Positions 51,001-61,860 are shown, numbered from the stretch's first letter. The stretch is 64,000 nucleotides of DNA from Mesostigma viride (GCA_009746045.1 RPFO01000165.1:6064085-6128084), one strand, 5' to 3'. Program-made: numbers and translations. The notes: a model not told the origin generated them from the sequence alone.

Positions 51001-51068
51001 GGTGCGGCGCTCCTGGAATTGAGCGCCGCGCCACCGGGGTTCAAACAGTTCGATATATCGAACTGTTT
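51001..51068. repeat. Two adjacent strong inverted repeats
   Basis: GCGGCGCTC/GAGCGCCGC arms around an 8-base loop (51004-51030), then a perfect 26-bp palindrome at 51043-51068 centred on CGATATATCG. Function unknown. Confidence 0.85.
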
Positions 51069-51265
51069 CCGGACTATGGGTTAAATCTCAAGCTCATTTT
51101 GATAATAAAAAATATTTTGTTAAAAGTTTTGTTGCCCTTAGGGTAACTATAATGTGACTGCCCTAACCCCCATCCCCCGGTACATTGCTTGAGGCCTGAT
51201 GAGGGTAGTTCCGCCTTATAGCCCTGGAGGCCCTAGCTGGGCCCCGCCCCCAACTGCTATGGGCT

Positions 51266-51327
51266 GACGCGCCGCCAACGGCGGCGTGTCAGCCGTCTGA
51301 CGCGCTGCCAACGGCGGCGCGTCAGCC
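51266..51327. repeat. Two tandem GC-rich hairpins
   Basis: TGACGCGCCGCC-AAC-GGCGGCGTGTCA and a second unit TGACGCGCTGCC-AAC-GGCGGCGCGTCA, about 35 bp apart. Confidence 0.8.
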
Positions 51328-51870
51328 GACTGACGCGTGCCGAAAACCCTTAATAAAAACACTGGGTGTGAGAACTTACTTGTAGAAGTGACGAAGATAG
51401 AGCAGCCCAAAGATGTAGCACGCCAAGTTAGGCAGGTTTGGCTAGCACCGTGCTGTGTGGGGCTTCCGACCTGCCTAGAGCCGGTTTGATTACTTGCATC
51501 TGGACAAGTTACGACCCGAAAATCTACCTTGGGATGAATTCTTGAGTGCAGTTCGATTGGCCTTGACGAGAGCTATCAAAATTCACCCTAAAATCCATCA
51601 TGCAGCAGGGCGGTGGGTCGCAAGTTATGGTTGCTTAACGCCTTAGGTTGGTTTCACGCCTTCTTTGTTCAACGCCTGCCATCCGCGCGGCCGGGACGAC
51701 TCTACCAGCCGCCTGCCGGCGGTCAGACTCTCTCATACCCCTACACTACATAGACTATTTTCAAAGAAATCCAATTTAGTGACGATCGGACAGAGCAGCG
51801 CAAAAGAGCACAACGACAGCATTACCAAACATTGTGCAGACCAACCGTTCGGTAGAGCTGCATGGGAAAG

Positions 51871-51959
51871 CGATTAATTAATTAATTAATTAATAGGCAC
51901 GTGACTGCGTCACGTGAGCATAAGTCCTCAGTGGGAGGGAAACATCAGTGGGGTGGAAT
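51871..51959 (-). mobile_element. Retroelement 3' terminus with palindrome and AATT tail
   Basis: Minus sense: palindrome CACGTGACGCAGTCACGTG (51898-51916), CCTATTAATTAATTAATTAA tail. The same end occurs in plus sense at 61586-61620. Confidence 0.75.
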
Positions 51960-53640
51960 GGATTAATTAATTAATTAATTAACAAATTAATTAAAATCAT
52001 AGCTCCGTTGGGAGCATATGTAACACATAGCCCTGAGAAAGGGGCATCTATGGGTTTGTAATACAATCAGGGCTACAACCTGCAGGTGGAGGACGTACAA
52101 CTATCACCTGCTCTGGGTGCACAAGGTGCACCTGCACCGCCATGATGGTTCATGCCTCCTTAACAAGCACAGGCACCCAGGGGGGGCTTGAGGAGAGGGC
52201 CTAGAAGGCCGGCATGATATATGGGGTGGAAGGTATGTGGCTAGGCTATGGCTGGTGGACACATGGCATCTCAGCAGAGAGTAACTCCCTGCATAGGCAT
52301 AGCATGGCTAAATTCTTAATGCATCATCCATGGGAGGTCCCATTGTAGGCTGGGCGCGGCTAAATACTGAAAGCATCATCCATGGGGGCCATTATGGGCG
52401 CACATGCGCGTGGGCCACATGCTAGGCTAGGCTTGACTAATCTACACTACTGGTATAGGTTCCCTAGTCTGAGGTGGCAGGGGGGGCCTGCCATGGCTTG
52501 TACGTGGTCAACGTGGATGACCGCCCCCCTCCAGTACACCGGCATCCCCCCTGCTGCGCGCTGCCGGAGCTGAAGGTAGGTCGGCCATAGCTCGCGTCGC
52601 CGCTGTTGCTGGGCCAGGGTCAAGTCGTCGTCTAGCGTGAAGCGAGTCTCCGAGAGCTTCTTGCGGCATTTAAGGAACGCCGGCCAGCTTGTCCCCCATA
52701 TGGACTTAAAGGTGAGAAGCACGGGTGCCGGGCCAGCCTTACCCCGCGCGCGGGGGAGGCGGACAGCCGACATGTCCAGCTCACCAGTGAGTTGCATGGG
52801 GGCAAGAATGTCGCGCTTAAGTGCCGTGAGAAGGCTCGTCGGGGTCTCACCTGCCGGCTGGTCGAGGTGCTTGACGATGACGTTGTGGCTGCGCTTGTCG
52901 ATCTCGGCCTCCTCGCGAAGGTCGAGGGCTTGTTGCTTGAACTCGTTGTGCCGCGATGGTGGAGGTGGTGGAGGTGGTATGATGCTTAAGCAAGTCCGCC
53001 CAGGTGGAGGGAACATATCACTGGCCGGGCCAGCAGGTGCCGGCTGGGCAGCGATTTCCTGCACCGCCTGGGCGGTGAGGCCGGCGGTGTCATGCAAGCT
53101 CTCAAGGGCGGTGGCGGTGGCTTGAAGGCGTTGGTCGAGGTCGAGGAGCTGCCAGGGCTTTGATGTCGGCAGTGAAGGCGGAAACGGCGGTGGAGGTGGA
53201 GGCGACGGTGGTGGAAAGGTGAGGAAGCTCAGCAGCTAGCGTGCCACCCAGTGCTGAGATGTCGGCAGCAAGGGGGGTCACGTGCTGCTGGAAGGCTTCC
53301 GTCAGGATGGAACGGAGTGTGGGGGCGGAGATGGATGGAGCCCAGATCTCGCCATCGGAGCGCTTGAGGAGGGAATTGAGAAGGGTATGCTGGAGTTCGG
53401 GGCGGGTGGTCCCGAAAAGCAGGTGGATGTTAACCCAGCGGATGCCGTTCGGGGTGAGGAGGCGATTGGTGTCGTGGAGATGGAGGCACAGGTCGTAAAG
53501 CGAAGCGTAGTCCCCGAAGAAGATGCATGTCATAGCATCGGTCGGAGGCATGTTGTCCCAGTCGTAATCATCATCGACCTGGAAAGGCCGGGGCCGAAAG
53601 CGCGGTTCTGAGGGGCGTGAAGACCCTCCTGTTTGTCGGT
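51960..53640 (-). mobile_element. ORF1-bearing AATT-tailed retroelement
   Basis: Order in minus sense: short leader, ORF1 in two frames, about 450 bp of 3' UTR, CTCCCAACGGAG (52005-52016), and a (TTAATTAA)n tail to 51962. No endonuclease or RT follows ORF1, so this is an internally deleted LINE or a half-LINE. Confidence 0.72.
52447..53551 (-). pseudogene. LINE ORF1-like RNA-binding protein, one frameshift
   Basis: First part starts MPPTDAMTCIFFGDYASL. The frame shifts by one base at about 53150 (after ADIKAL) and resumes QLLDLDQRLQATATALES. The C-terminal part (SHNVIVKHLDQPAGETP, VRLPRARGKAGPAPVLLTF, DDDLTLAQQQRRRELWPTYL) resembles ORF1 proteins of L1-like elements. Assignment rests on pattern, not a search. 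Confidence 0.7.
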
Positions 53641-54106
53641 CGCGTGGAATGGATGGTGTAAGCTATCTAGGTCCTATGTAGTTACAGGGTTGTGGGCACC
53701 GCGGCCCGAATCGCTATGAATGCCATACGCGGTCACACGCGGAGCCCCCACAGACTTGGGGGTGGTCTCAGGACTTCATCGATCATTATACTTGCCATCT
53801 ATCCTTGCGTACCATCTGCCTCCATATTACAGACAAACCAGGAGGCTGCCCGGGTGTGAGCCCGTCACGTCTAGTGTAGCACATGTCCATGCCGAGTCTA
53901 TCACGAAAAGTCCACGCGGGTGGCGGCCCTGCCGCGCGCGCGGCCAGGGGCACGCCATGCAGGTACGTGAGGACTGTCGTCATAACGCCCAGGCTGGGCG
54001 GGCTTGGTGCCAGCTAGTGCTATCTGATGTGTCTACCTGACCTGTGCGGGCCAGGTGCCCGGCCAGGCCCAGGCGCCTGTGCCCAATAGTGTGGGAAACA
54101 TAGAGC
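53641..54106. other. Intergenic spacer in the transposon nest
   Basis: No convincing ORF, RNA gene or tandem repeat. Confidence 0.5.
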
Positions 54107-54128
54107 AAATCAGCGTACAAATCCTCAT
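54107..54128. repeat. Left arm of 22-bp inverted repeat in LINE copy B
   Basis: Starts AAATCAGCGTACAAATCCTC; the reverse complement is at 54798-54819. Both arms are followed internally by GTGCAAA/TTTGCAC. Confidence 0.9.
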
Positions 54129-54797
54129 TACTAATGTGCAAACCAAAGAAGGGGATGTGAAGGGCCTTAATTGCGCAGCATCTTGGTGACGTTGCCGTCG
54201 AGTCGTTACTCCAGCTCCTGCGTCAGTGTCCAGGTCTCGGCGCCGTAGGTCAGGATGGTCAGAATGACGACCTTGAAGAGGTCACGCTTGACGATCCGCC
54301 CGGGTAGGGCGGGTTGCTCCACCAGCGGCGGTGGTCATGGAGTTGCGCCCACGCCATGCCAATCCGTGTCGTCAGGTCGTCCTCGCAGTCGGGAAGCCAA
54401 CTGCCGAGTAGCTTGAAGCGGCCTGAAGTATATAGGGTAGTTGACCTCGGTGTCATCTAATAATCGGAGTGTGGGTGGGGGCCCTGCCATGCCGAGGGCC
54501 AGCCAGCAGGGCCTCCGTTTTGGGGCTGATTTCTAGACCAACCGCCCGAGCCTCGAGCGCCAGGCAGTCCAGCCAAAGTTGCGCAGACTCCGGCCTCTGG
54601 ATGAGTGTGATGTCGTCGGCATAAATGAGGTCAGCTAGTAAACTCTGCTTGTTAGTCGGCCCCCCTTCTCCAAGCTCGTTTGTGATCGCTAGGCCAGGGG
54701 GACGGGCCTCTTCCATCAACTTCTGCCTGTCCTGTCCACTTGTAATTTCGTTCCTCCTTTTCTTCCTCCTTTCCACTTTGCACATTCGCAATTATTG

Positions 54798-54819
54798 ATG
54801 AGGATTTGTACGCTGATTT
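54798..54819. repeat. Right arm of 22-bp inverted repeat in LINE copy B
   Basis: Perfect reverse complement of 54107-54128, enclosing about 670 bp of an RT fragment. Confidence 0.9.
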
Positions 54820-56829
54820 ACCATATGTTTGACAGCAGGGGGAGGCTCATCAGAGAGCAGAACACGGTTGCGGGCAGAACGCCAGTAGAAGCTCCCGAAC
54901 CGCCAGCTAGGTCAGGGGTCAGACTAAGCAGCTCAGCCGAAAGGTGGTTGGCACCGACCGCTGCGTCGTACCGCAGGCGAGCAAGGGCACCGTCCAGTTC
55001 CTCCAAAGTGAAGGGGTGAACGACGTCATTGGTGGCTGCCAAGGCGACCCTCCTAGCTTCAAGGCGGGCCGGGATTTGGTATAGTCCGTGGCCGAGTGAG
55101 GGCGCCGCCGGCGGCGGGCCGGGGGGGCGATCCAGCAACACCAAGACGGGCGGCCGTCTTGTTGCCGGGGTGAAGCGGCCGGGGGGGGGGGGGCGCGAGG
55201 CCCACCTGTCAAGGAAAGATTGTGGGCCAACCAGCGGTCAAGGCTGCATGACCGGCGCCGCGCCGTCCCCCGTATACATGTGCTCCACCGGGGTGCCCTG
55301 CCGTCGGCCGCCGAGCCGGTGGAGGTTGTATACCACATCTCCTTGCCCTGGTTGCGAGCTCGATCGGCAGGCCTTGGCATCCGCGATCGGCACTGGGCCA
55401 CCTCATGCGTCCTGAGCATGTGCGTAGGCCTGCCTCCACAAGGGCACCCTTGAGCACCGGTTCCAGCAGCTGGTCCCGGTTACACAGTTGAGGCGGTACC
55501 GGGCAGCCAGGACCTTGGGGTCCTGTCTGTAGAGCGGGCTGGGTCGGCGGCGGGGCATGGCCGGCATGCAGCGGGGAGTGGGCCGCAAAGCCCGCAATAA
55601 TGGCAGCGTTGGGAGCACCCTGCCCCAGCTCGTCAACGTCAGCCTGGGCCCCTTGAGGCCTCCAGGCCGGTTGTCCCGCCGGCACCGGTTCGGATCGTGG
55701 TCGGCGTCGACCGTCCGGCAGTTCTCAGGGTCCCGACCCCGCGGACCGGGCGCAGCACAGTCCAGTCAGGGTGGACCACTTGTTGGGCGCGGCGCTCGGG
55801 GGCGCGCCTGTAACCGGAGCCGAATATCGCCGCACGCACCAACCGGTGGTCAGAGCACACCGTGGCCGACCGGGTGCGTGGGTCGAACACTAGGGTATCC
55901 AGACCCGAAGCACGGCCCTGGGTTGCCGTACCGCCGCGTAGTCCAGACAGGCTGACGGTTGTTAGGGCCCTGAAGTGTGACCAAGTCCTGTGAGGGACGT
56001 TGGAAGTGGCAGTTGACAGCAACCATCCCGCTATCCCGGCAGCAATATTTAGGGCGAAACTGGGGTGTTGTCATTAGCAACGGTGTCGGCAGGCGCAAAG
56101 CGACTGCCAGCATGCAGTGCCCACGGGAAGCGTGGCATTGGCGGCTGCATGGCGTAGAGCAGCCTAACCAAGAATTAAAGTGGCCGCGGGCCAGCCCGGT
56201 AGCCCCCTCAAGGTTATGCAAGTCATCAAAGAACTTCTGGCGCTCCAACCAACTGTGGCAAACCACTGGGGTGCGTAACCCACCCCAACCATGAGGGAGT
56301 GCTTGGACCCGCCCCTCAACGGAGGTGAAATGTGCCATGCCATGAGGCGTGGGGTTAAAACGTGCTGAGGCTGGCAGCTGCCAGCGGCGAACACAAAAGG
56401 CCAACGCCACCTTGACCTGGCGTCCCACTGCCAGCAAAGTAAAAACGCAAACCTCCTGCCAGACGCTCAGTATAAGCACCGCCCAGGAGGCACCGTGCGA
56501 CGTCCGATGCTCCTGGACGCCTAGAATTATAGATAGACACACGTTTTGCAATGCAAAAGGCTACAAGCTCCTCTACCTGGTAGCTGCAAGTCATGTTATA
56601 GTTTAATTTAAATTTATTCGATTCCTGACCGAAACAGAACCAGAGTGGGCCGGGGCCGGACACATGCATGTGGTATCATACATAATCGCCATTGCCCAAT
56701 CAGGCAATGCACTGGCTCAATCAAACTGCGCGGGCTAGGAGAATCAGGGAACAACTGTGAGTCGTCGTCGTAATGGTACAGTTTCTGCAGCTGCCCAACA
56801 CGGTCGGATAGCCAATAATTTATCATCTT

Positions 56830-57068
56830 AAAATATCAATGGGAAACTAGCACCATCACCACCAAGCTCCAGGAGCTGGAAGACACGCGCCGCGAGGCCG
56901 CTGACCGCGACCGTCGCCGCTGCCGGGTCATCCTCAGGCGCTTCGACATGCCGCCGGAGGAGACCCCAGACTCTCTTCTCGACGAGCTGAAGAAACAGCT
57001 CTTGGCGTGCATGCAGCTGCCAGGTGCGATACTGCAGGGCGCCTACTGCGCCTGCCCCATCCACGGGC
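56830..57068 (+). pseudogene. LINE ORF1-like protein, left part interrupted by hAT insertion
   Basis: Reads LQELEDTRREAADRDRRRCR, VILRRFDMPPEETPDSLLDE, LKKQLLACMQLPG, like SHNVIVKHLDQPAGETP in the copy at 52447-53551. A one-base shift precedes LRLPHPRA at the insertion point. Continues at 60931. Confidence 0.75.
57061..57068. repeat. 8-bp target site duplication, left copy
   Basis: CCACGGGC, repeated at 60931-60938. Eight-base duplications are the hAT hallmark. Confidence 0.9.
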
Positions 57069-57088
57069 CCGTGTTGGTCTGTACGGCA
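57069..57088 (+). repeat. hAT left terminal inverted repeat
   Basis: CCGTGTTGGTCTGTACGGCA; pairs with 60911-60930 with one mismatch (T/C at position 12). Confidence 0.93.
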
Positions 57089-57970
57089 GTACGGGGTATT
57101 TGTTAAAACCCGCGCGTACTGCAAAAGTACGGGTATTTTCAGGAGGGGTCAAAAATACGGGAAAAAGTACGCAGTACGGCAGTACGGGTATTTTTCAAGT
57201 TGTGGTTAAGAAGTACGGGGTATTTTTGAGGCAAATGCTGAAAAGTACGGGGTATTCCAAGGATGTGTGACCCTGCAGCCAACAAATGTTACTACTATAT
57301 AATTATTCTATGCTATTCATTAATGAACATATACTGGTAGTGACTTGCCACCTGCCACACTTAGATTTACATTGCAATACATCCTTCAAGTACATGTGTA
57401 TATTGTGGTCATGCAAATTATTGACCATTTAACACCGGTCTCTTTTATTATAATACTACTACCCTTTTATTATAATGCATCAGCCTATACAAAATTTGCA
57501 TGAATGCCATCAACTCAATATAATGCATTATTGAATATGGTATAAAGTGCACCCAGATCTCTGCCTTGATGCAGTGCATGTGATAGCACTACAGTCGGCA
57601 GCTTTGCTGCACAATGACAACAAGTGCATGCCATGAATCCCTGAAAAATAAAATGGCAATCAACCCAGAATTAACCACACAATAAACTGCCAAGGAAATG
57701 CCTGAAAAAGTAAATACGAAGTGGCAAGTAGCCCAGAAAACATACCGTCAGCTGCCAGGGCATTCCTAGCTGAGAAAAAGTATATGGCAAACTGCATGCC
57801 CAGATAACGCTGTCAACTGCCAAGGATATGCCTGGAAAGGTAAATTGCAATCAGCCTAGACAACACACTGTCAAGTGTCAACTGCCAAGGGCCCGTACAG
57901 GCCATAGCCTGAAGAGTTCGCAGATTCACTACAGGCTCAAAGTCTCCACGAATGATAAGCCAGCAAAAAT
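57089..57970. other. hAT subterminal and 3' untranslated region
   Basis: 57089-57262 has repeated GTACGGGGTATTT and GTACGGGTATTTTC, likely transposase-binding sites. 57640-57890 has loose repeats of AACTGCCAAGGA. No gene. Confidence 0.7.
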
Positions 57971-60497
57971 CTATTGCCTCTTCCTCTTAGACTGCCCCGC
58001 CTGCTGGCCCGTCTTCTTCCCAGCCCGAGCTGCCTCCTTGCCTCGCACTGTCGTTGTCCGCTGAGCCACCACCTTTCCCTTCGCCTTCTTGCCCCGGGCT
58101 GCCAGCTCCTCGTCCGATGACTCCTCCATGCTCCCTGCAATCCCCCCCATCTCCCTGTTGTCCTCCTCCTCCTCCTCCTCCTCCTCCTCCTCCTCCTCGT
58201 CTTCCTCCTCCTCCTCCTCGTCTTCCTCCTCCTCCTCCTCCTCCTCCTCCTCCTCCTCCTCCTCCTCCTCCTCCTCCTCCTCCTCCTCCTCCTCCTCCTC
58301 CTCCTCCTCCTCCTCCTCCTCCTCCTCCTCCTCCTCCTCCTCCTCCTCCTCCTCCTCCTCCTCCTCCTCCTCCTCCTCCTCCTCCTCCTCCTCCTCCTCC
58401 TGCTCTTCCCCCGCCTCCCCCCCTCCTCCTCCTCCTCCTCCTCCCCGTCCCCACCCGCAGGCACCGAAGCCTCCTTCCTGCGCCTGGCTGCCTCTGCCGC
58501 CTCTGCCGCCTCCTCGGCCTCCCCGTCCTCCACCTCCCACTGAATGTACTCCTCTGTGTAGCGCGGGTTCTCGCGCCTGTTCATGCAGCGCGTGTTGTGG
58601 TAGAGGCTCACGAGGTCCCTGGCCTTGCTCGTGCTCAGCCTGTTGCGGCGCTTATTGTGGATGAACTTGTTGACAGCCCAGTTGCCCTCGCAGCACGATG
58701 CTGCGGTGGCCAGGGGGAGCACGGTCTTGGCCACTTCCTGAAGCTCGTCGTCCCCCGCGCCATACAGATCAAACCAGTCAGCGCCGGGCATCTTGTTGCG
58801 GTTCTCCTGGGCATCTGGAGAGCCATAGAGGCCCTCCTTCTTGCGGTAGCCCTGGAACTGCCGCATGAAGTTGGCGACAGCAGCGGCATCGGGCAGGAGT
58901 CTTGCGGCCGTCTCGCGCAGCCCCTCCAGCACCTCCTTGTTGCTCGAGAGCTTGGCGTCTTGGAACTCGGGGTCGAGGGCGGCGCCGGCACACTGCATCC
59001 TGTTAGTCATCTCCTCCCAGCGCTGCCTGATGGCCCTCATCACGGGGGCCCTCTTCCCCTCATCCCGGATGATGGTGACCATCTTCTCCTCCAGGGCCAG
59101 CATGGACATGTAGATCTTGCCCATGGTGGGCCGGCGGCCATCCACGTCCCGCAGCACCTTGAAGATGGGCTCGACGATGTCCAGCACCTCCTTGAGCTTC
59201 TTCCAGTTGTTTGGCTCCTGGATGAGCTTCCTGGCTGTGACAGCCGACTCCTCCCACTTCTTGCCCTCGATCACCTTGCGCCATGCGTGGGAGCCCACCA
59301 TTGCCTCCAGAGCCGCCCGCGCCTTCCAGCACGTCTTGGCGCACAGGTATAGGACTTGGCAAACCTCGTCTCCGGGGGCAGCTTCAGCTCGCCAGCCCCC
59401 TGCTTGCGCCACAGCGCCAACAGTGCCTGCTTGGAGAGGATGAGCTTCACCATATCGCGGTAAGCCTCGATGATCTTGTTCACCCATGGGAGGGCGTCGA
59501 TGTCCTCGGGACACAGGTCAAGGCAGTGGGCACTGCAGCGCCCTGCGGTGATGTGGGGGAACCAGGCCTCAATCAGCCTGCCAGCAGCTTGGCAGTTGGC
59601 TGCCCCATCCATGATGACGTGAACGTACTCCTGGCCAGAGGGGTCGTTCTTCTTGATCTCATTCTTAAGGAGCTTGGCAATGTACAGGCCACTCTTCTTC
59701 TGCCCGGTTGTGTCGACAGAGTTCTCGAACAGCTGGACGTCAGCATGAACCCGAATGAAATTTATCAGCGGACGCCGGGTCACATTCGTGAAGCCATCGC
59801 TCAGCAGCGCCCACTTCTTGGGTGGCAGCGGCTGGTCATTGATGTCGACAGGGTGCACCAGCTTGGAAACGCGCTCATCCAGCTTTGCCGTTGAATCACG
59901 CAGCAGGCTGCCGGCCAGGGCCTTGCGGGAAACGATATTGCCCTTCACTGCTGCGGCAGGTCCATACTTTGCCACTGCAGCGATCATGTTCTTGTACGAG
60001 GCGCTGGCGGCGACGTGAAACGGAATGCCATTCTCGTAAAAGAAAGAGGCCTGGGCAAGGCGGACTTCCTGGAGCTGCACATTGGAAAAGCACTGTGGAA
60101 TCGTCTTCTGCACTGTGTTGCCAGAGCCACAAGGGCCAGCACCCGGGGCTGCGGCAGGCAGAAGGGCCTTGGCAACGCGGGCACCGAGCGCTGCCCTCAG
60201 CTCTCTCCTTTCCAACCGGGCTGCCTCAGCCGCCTGAAGCCTCCCGATCAGGCCTTCTACACTCCCGGACCCCTTGCAAAACGCGGCTCCCTTGTTGGGG
60301 ATGTGGCCGAGATGGCCGACAGCGCGATCCTTGCTAAAGCTGCCAGGCCTGCCGAACTTGTAATCGCACAGCTTGCACGCCCACCTCTGGCCGACTACCA
60401 TCTCTTCCCCATGAACGGTCTTTTCCACCTCGTCAATCAGATGGAGGTATTGATACTCCTCTCCTTTTCTGTCGTTTGGGGCTCTACGCAGCGCCAT
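57971..60497 (-). pseudogene. hAT transposase (BED-like zinc finger, DUF659, hATC), two frameshifts
   Basis: Starts at ATG 60497. Order: zinc finger WACKLCDYKFGRPG (C..C..H..H-type), DUF659/RNase H core with SDGFTNVTRRPLINF and VHVIMDGAANC (two Asp), AHCLDLCPEDIDALPWVNKI, and hATC dimerisation with CCEGNWAVNKFIHNKRRNRL (Glu). The frame breaks at 59347-59352, where GTATAG on plus looks like a TA insertion within RFAKSY|LCAKTCW, and at the seven-C run 58417-58423 before the Glu tract. Restored frames end GQSKRKRQ at 57971, a basic tail after EESSDEELAARGKKAKGK. Either dead copy or sequence errors. Confidence 0.9.
58157..58400. repeat. (CCT)n/(GAG)n trinucleotide array inside the transposase gene
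   Basis: About 80 units. In the frame that continues to the basic C-terminus it encodes poly-Glu with a few Asp; in the frame entered from upstream it encodes poly-Arg. Confidence 0.95.
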
Positions 60498-60910
60498 GGT
60501 CGCCTCTTAGTATGTGAGTGCCGGGCGCACAATGCATGAACCGTCGCACCACCCTCCATTTTCCTTTAACTGCGTCCTTCTAGAACTGCATGCACGCGTG
60601 TCTCAACATTATGATTCTGCCAGGCTGTCCCCTTACAGCTTTTCTCCCACACAATAAAAAATCCTGTCAAAGAAGGAAAAAGGTGCACTGTCACGCGCGT
60701 ACTAGGAAGTAGCTATGCACTCGCTGCAATTTCTGCTATCTCAGCACCGCGGACAGGTTCCTGGGCCTCAATCTCGCGCGACACCTGCCCCCCCGCCCTC
60801 CGCGACCTCCAAAATCGGCTAAGTCCAAAGTGAAAAACAGCGAAAATAGTACGGCGTACACGGTCGAAAGCGTCGGTACCGTACAATACGGCGTACTTTC
60901 ATACCCGAGT
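60498..60910. promoter_or_regulatory. hAT 5' flank and promoter region of the transposase
   Basis: About 400 bp between the transposase ATG and the right terminal repeat. It has TACGGCGTAC and CGTACAATACGGCGTACTTT subterminal motifs at 60850-60900. No other ORF is credible. Confidence 0.6.
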
Positions 60911-60930
60911 TGCCGTACGGACCAACACGG
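60911..60930 (-). repeat. hAT right terminal inverted repeat
   Basis: TGCCGTACGGACCAACACGG on plus, followed directly by the second CCACGGGC. Confidence 0.93.
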
Positions 60931-61228
60931 CCACGGGCCAAGGCTGGGCCCCCTCCAGTGGTCCTCACCTTCAGCGACATCACAGCCCGAGTTCGGTTCC
61001 TCTCTCGCCGCAAGAAGCTGGTGGACACCTCCTGGTCGCTTGACGACGACCTGACGCCAGCCCAGCAGCAGCAATGCCGCGATCAGTGGCCCGACTACAT
61101 CCGCCACAAGACCAACCCCGAGAAGCCCCAAGTGTATACTGGCGGGGCGGGGACCTCTATGTCAACAAGAAACTGTGGAAGCCCCCCCGGGCTTCCCCGG
61201 GATAGAGCACTCCAGCTAGTTGTCTAGA
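60931..61228 (+). pseudogene. LINE ORF1-like protein, right part after hAT insertion
   Basis: RAKAGPPPVVLTFSDITARV, RFLSRRKKLVDTSWSLDDDL, TPAQQQQCRDQWPDYIRHK matches the C-terminal half of the ORF1 at 52447-53551. Removing the hAT and one target copy joins it in frame to LRLPHP on the left. Confidence 0.8.
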
Positions 61229-61625
61229 TGGGGGCAATCGATTAAGGGATAGCTTAGGCATTACAGCACTTGAAACGATATTAGCGCACAGCGTTATAGT
61301 ACCTTCAATTAGCTCTGGCACCTTGTGGCCATCAGCTTGCGCCTTAATTAGCCGACGTCTTGAGCCCACCTCACATTTGTAGCATATGTAAGCTATGCGT
61401 CAGCCTACCTCTGGTATTGCACTGGTTGTATTGCACCCACAGTGTTGCGCCCCGGCACCATGCCGTGGAGAGAGCGCTCTGGGGCCTCAGTGCCCACCTG
61501 CGGCAGTGAGAGAAGCTAGGGCGCCCTCCCTCCTTCTTGCTGTGTATATAGGGTTGAAGGTGCCTTTACTCTGTATTGGCACCCACGTGACGCAGTCACG
61601 TGCTTATTAATTAATAATTAACTAT
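61229..61625 (+). mobile_element. 3' UTR and terminus of the interrupted ORF1 retroelement
   Basis: Noncoding, ending in palindrome CACGTGACGCAGTCACGTG (61586-61604), CTTATTAATTAATAATTAA tail. The same terminus is on minus at 51871-51916. Confidence 0.72.
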
Positions 61626-61687
61626 AGCACATGCTTGAGATCTCTAGGATCTACACCACAAGTACCCAAACAAGCCCGCCTGCTTCA

Positions 61688-61860
61688 CCAGGAGGAAGGG
61701 GCGCTTTGCTGAGTAGAGTAGTTAGGGTTCTCTAGATTAGCTTAGAGTTAGCTTAGTTCGGTTTTCGCGGCTTCGCCCACCTCCATCCATCCAGCAAGGG
61801 AATACGTGCTACATGATCTCCCAACGGAGTCATGTTATGTTAATTTAAATTTCCCGGCCC
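61688..61860 (+). mobile_element. 3' UTR fragment of the copy A LINE family
   Basis: GAGGAAGGGGCGCTTTGCTG, TTAGCTTAGAGTTAGCTTAG and CATGATCTCCCAACGGAGTC match the 3' region of copy A (42020-42300). Confidence 0.8.

Larger units (their letters stand above)
50130..51870. other. 3' flank of the TTL-like gene and intergenic DNA
   Basis: Begins with a loose repeat of GAGGACTSTTTTGGAGGGGG (about 50290-50510). Then no gene is seen; three strong inverted repeats lie at 51001-51335 (listed separately). Confidence 0.6.
54107..56560 (-). mobile_element. LINE copy B (APE endonuclease and RT fragments)
   Basis: Endonuclease from about 56450 (RQKFFDDLHNLEG, ARGHFNSWLG, GMVAVNCHFQRPSQDLVTLQ, VCSDHRLV at about 55850), linker, RT finger (LEELDGALARLRYDAAVGAN) to about 54840. 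A different RT piece with YADD (54612-54623, LIYADDITLIQRPES) lies at 54107-54819 between 22-bp perfect inverted repeats. Broken in many frames. Confidence 0.85.
57069..60930 (-). mobile_element. hAT transposon, 3862 bp, inserted in a retroelement ORF1
   Basis: Terminal inverted repeats of 20 bp (CCGTGTTGGTCTGTACGGCA at left; right end differs at one base) and an 8-bp target duplication CCACGGGC at 57061-57068 and 60931-60938. Subterminal AGTACGGGGTATTTT-like repeats occur at both ends. It encodes one transposase on minus. Confidence 0.94.

Noticed and set aside
55850-56551. Independent 233-codon minus protein
   Set aside because: Parts (RQKFFDDLHNLEG, VNCHFQRPSQDLVTLQ) belong to the LINE endonuclease region, read here across frame changes.
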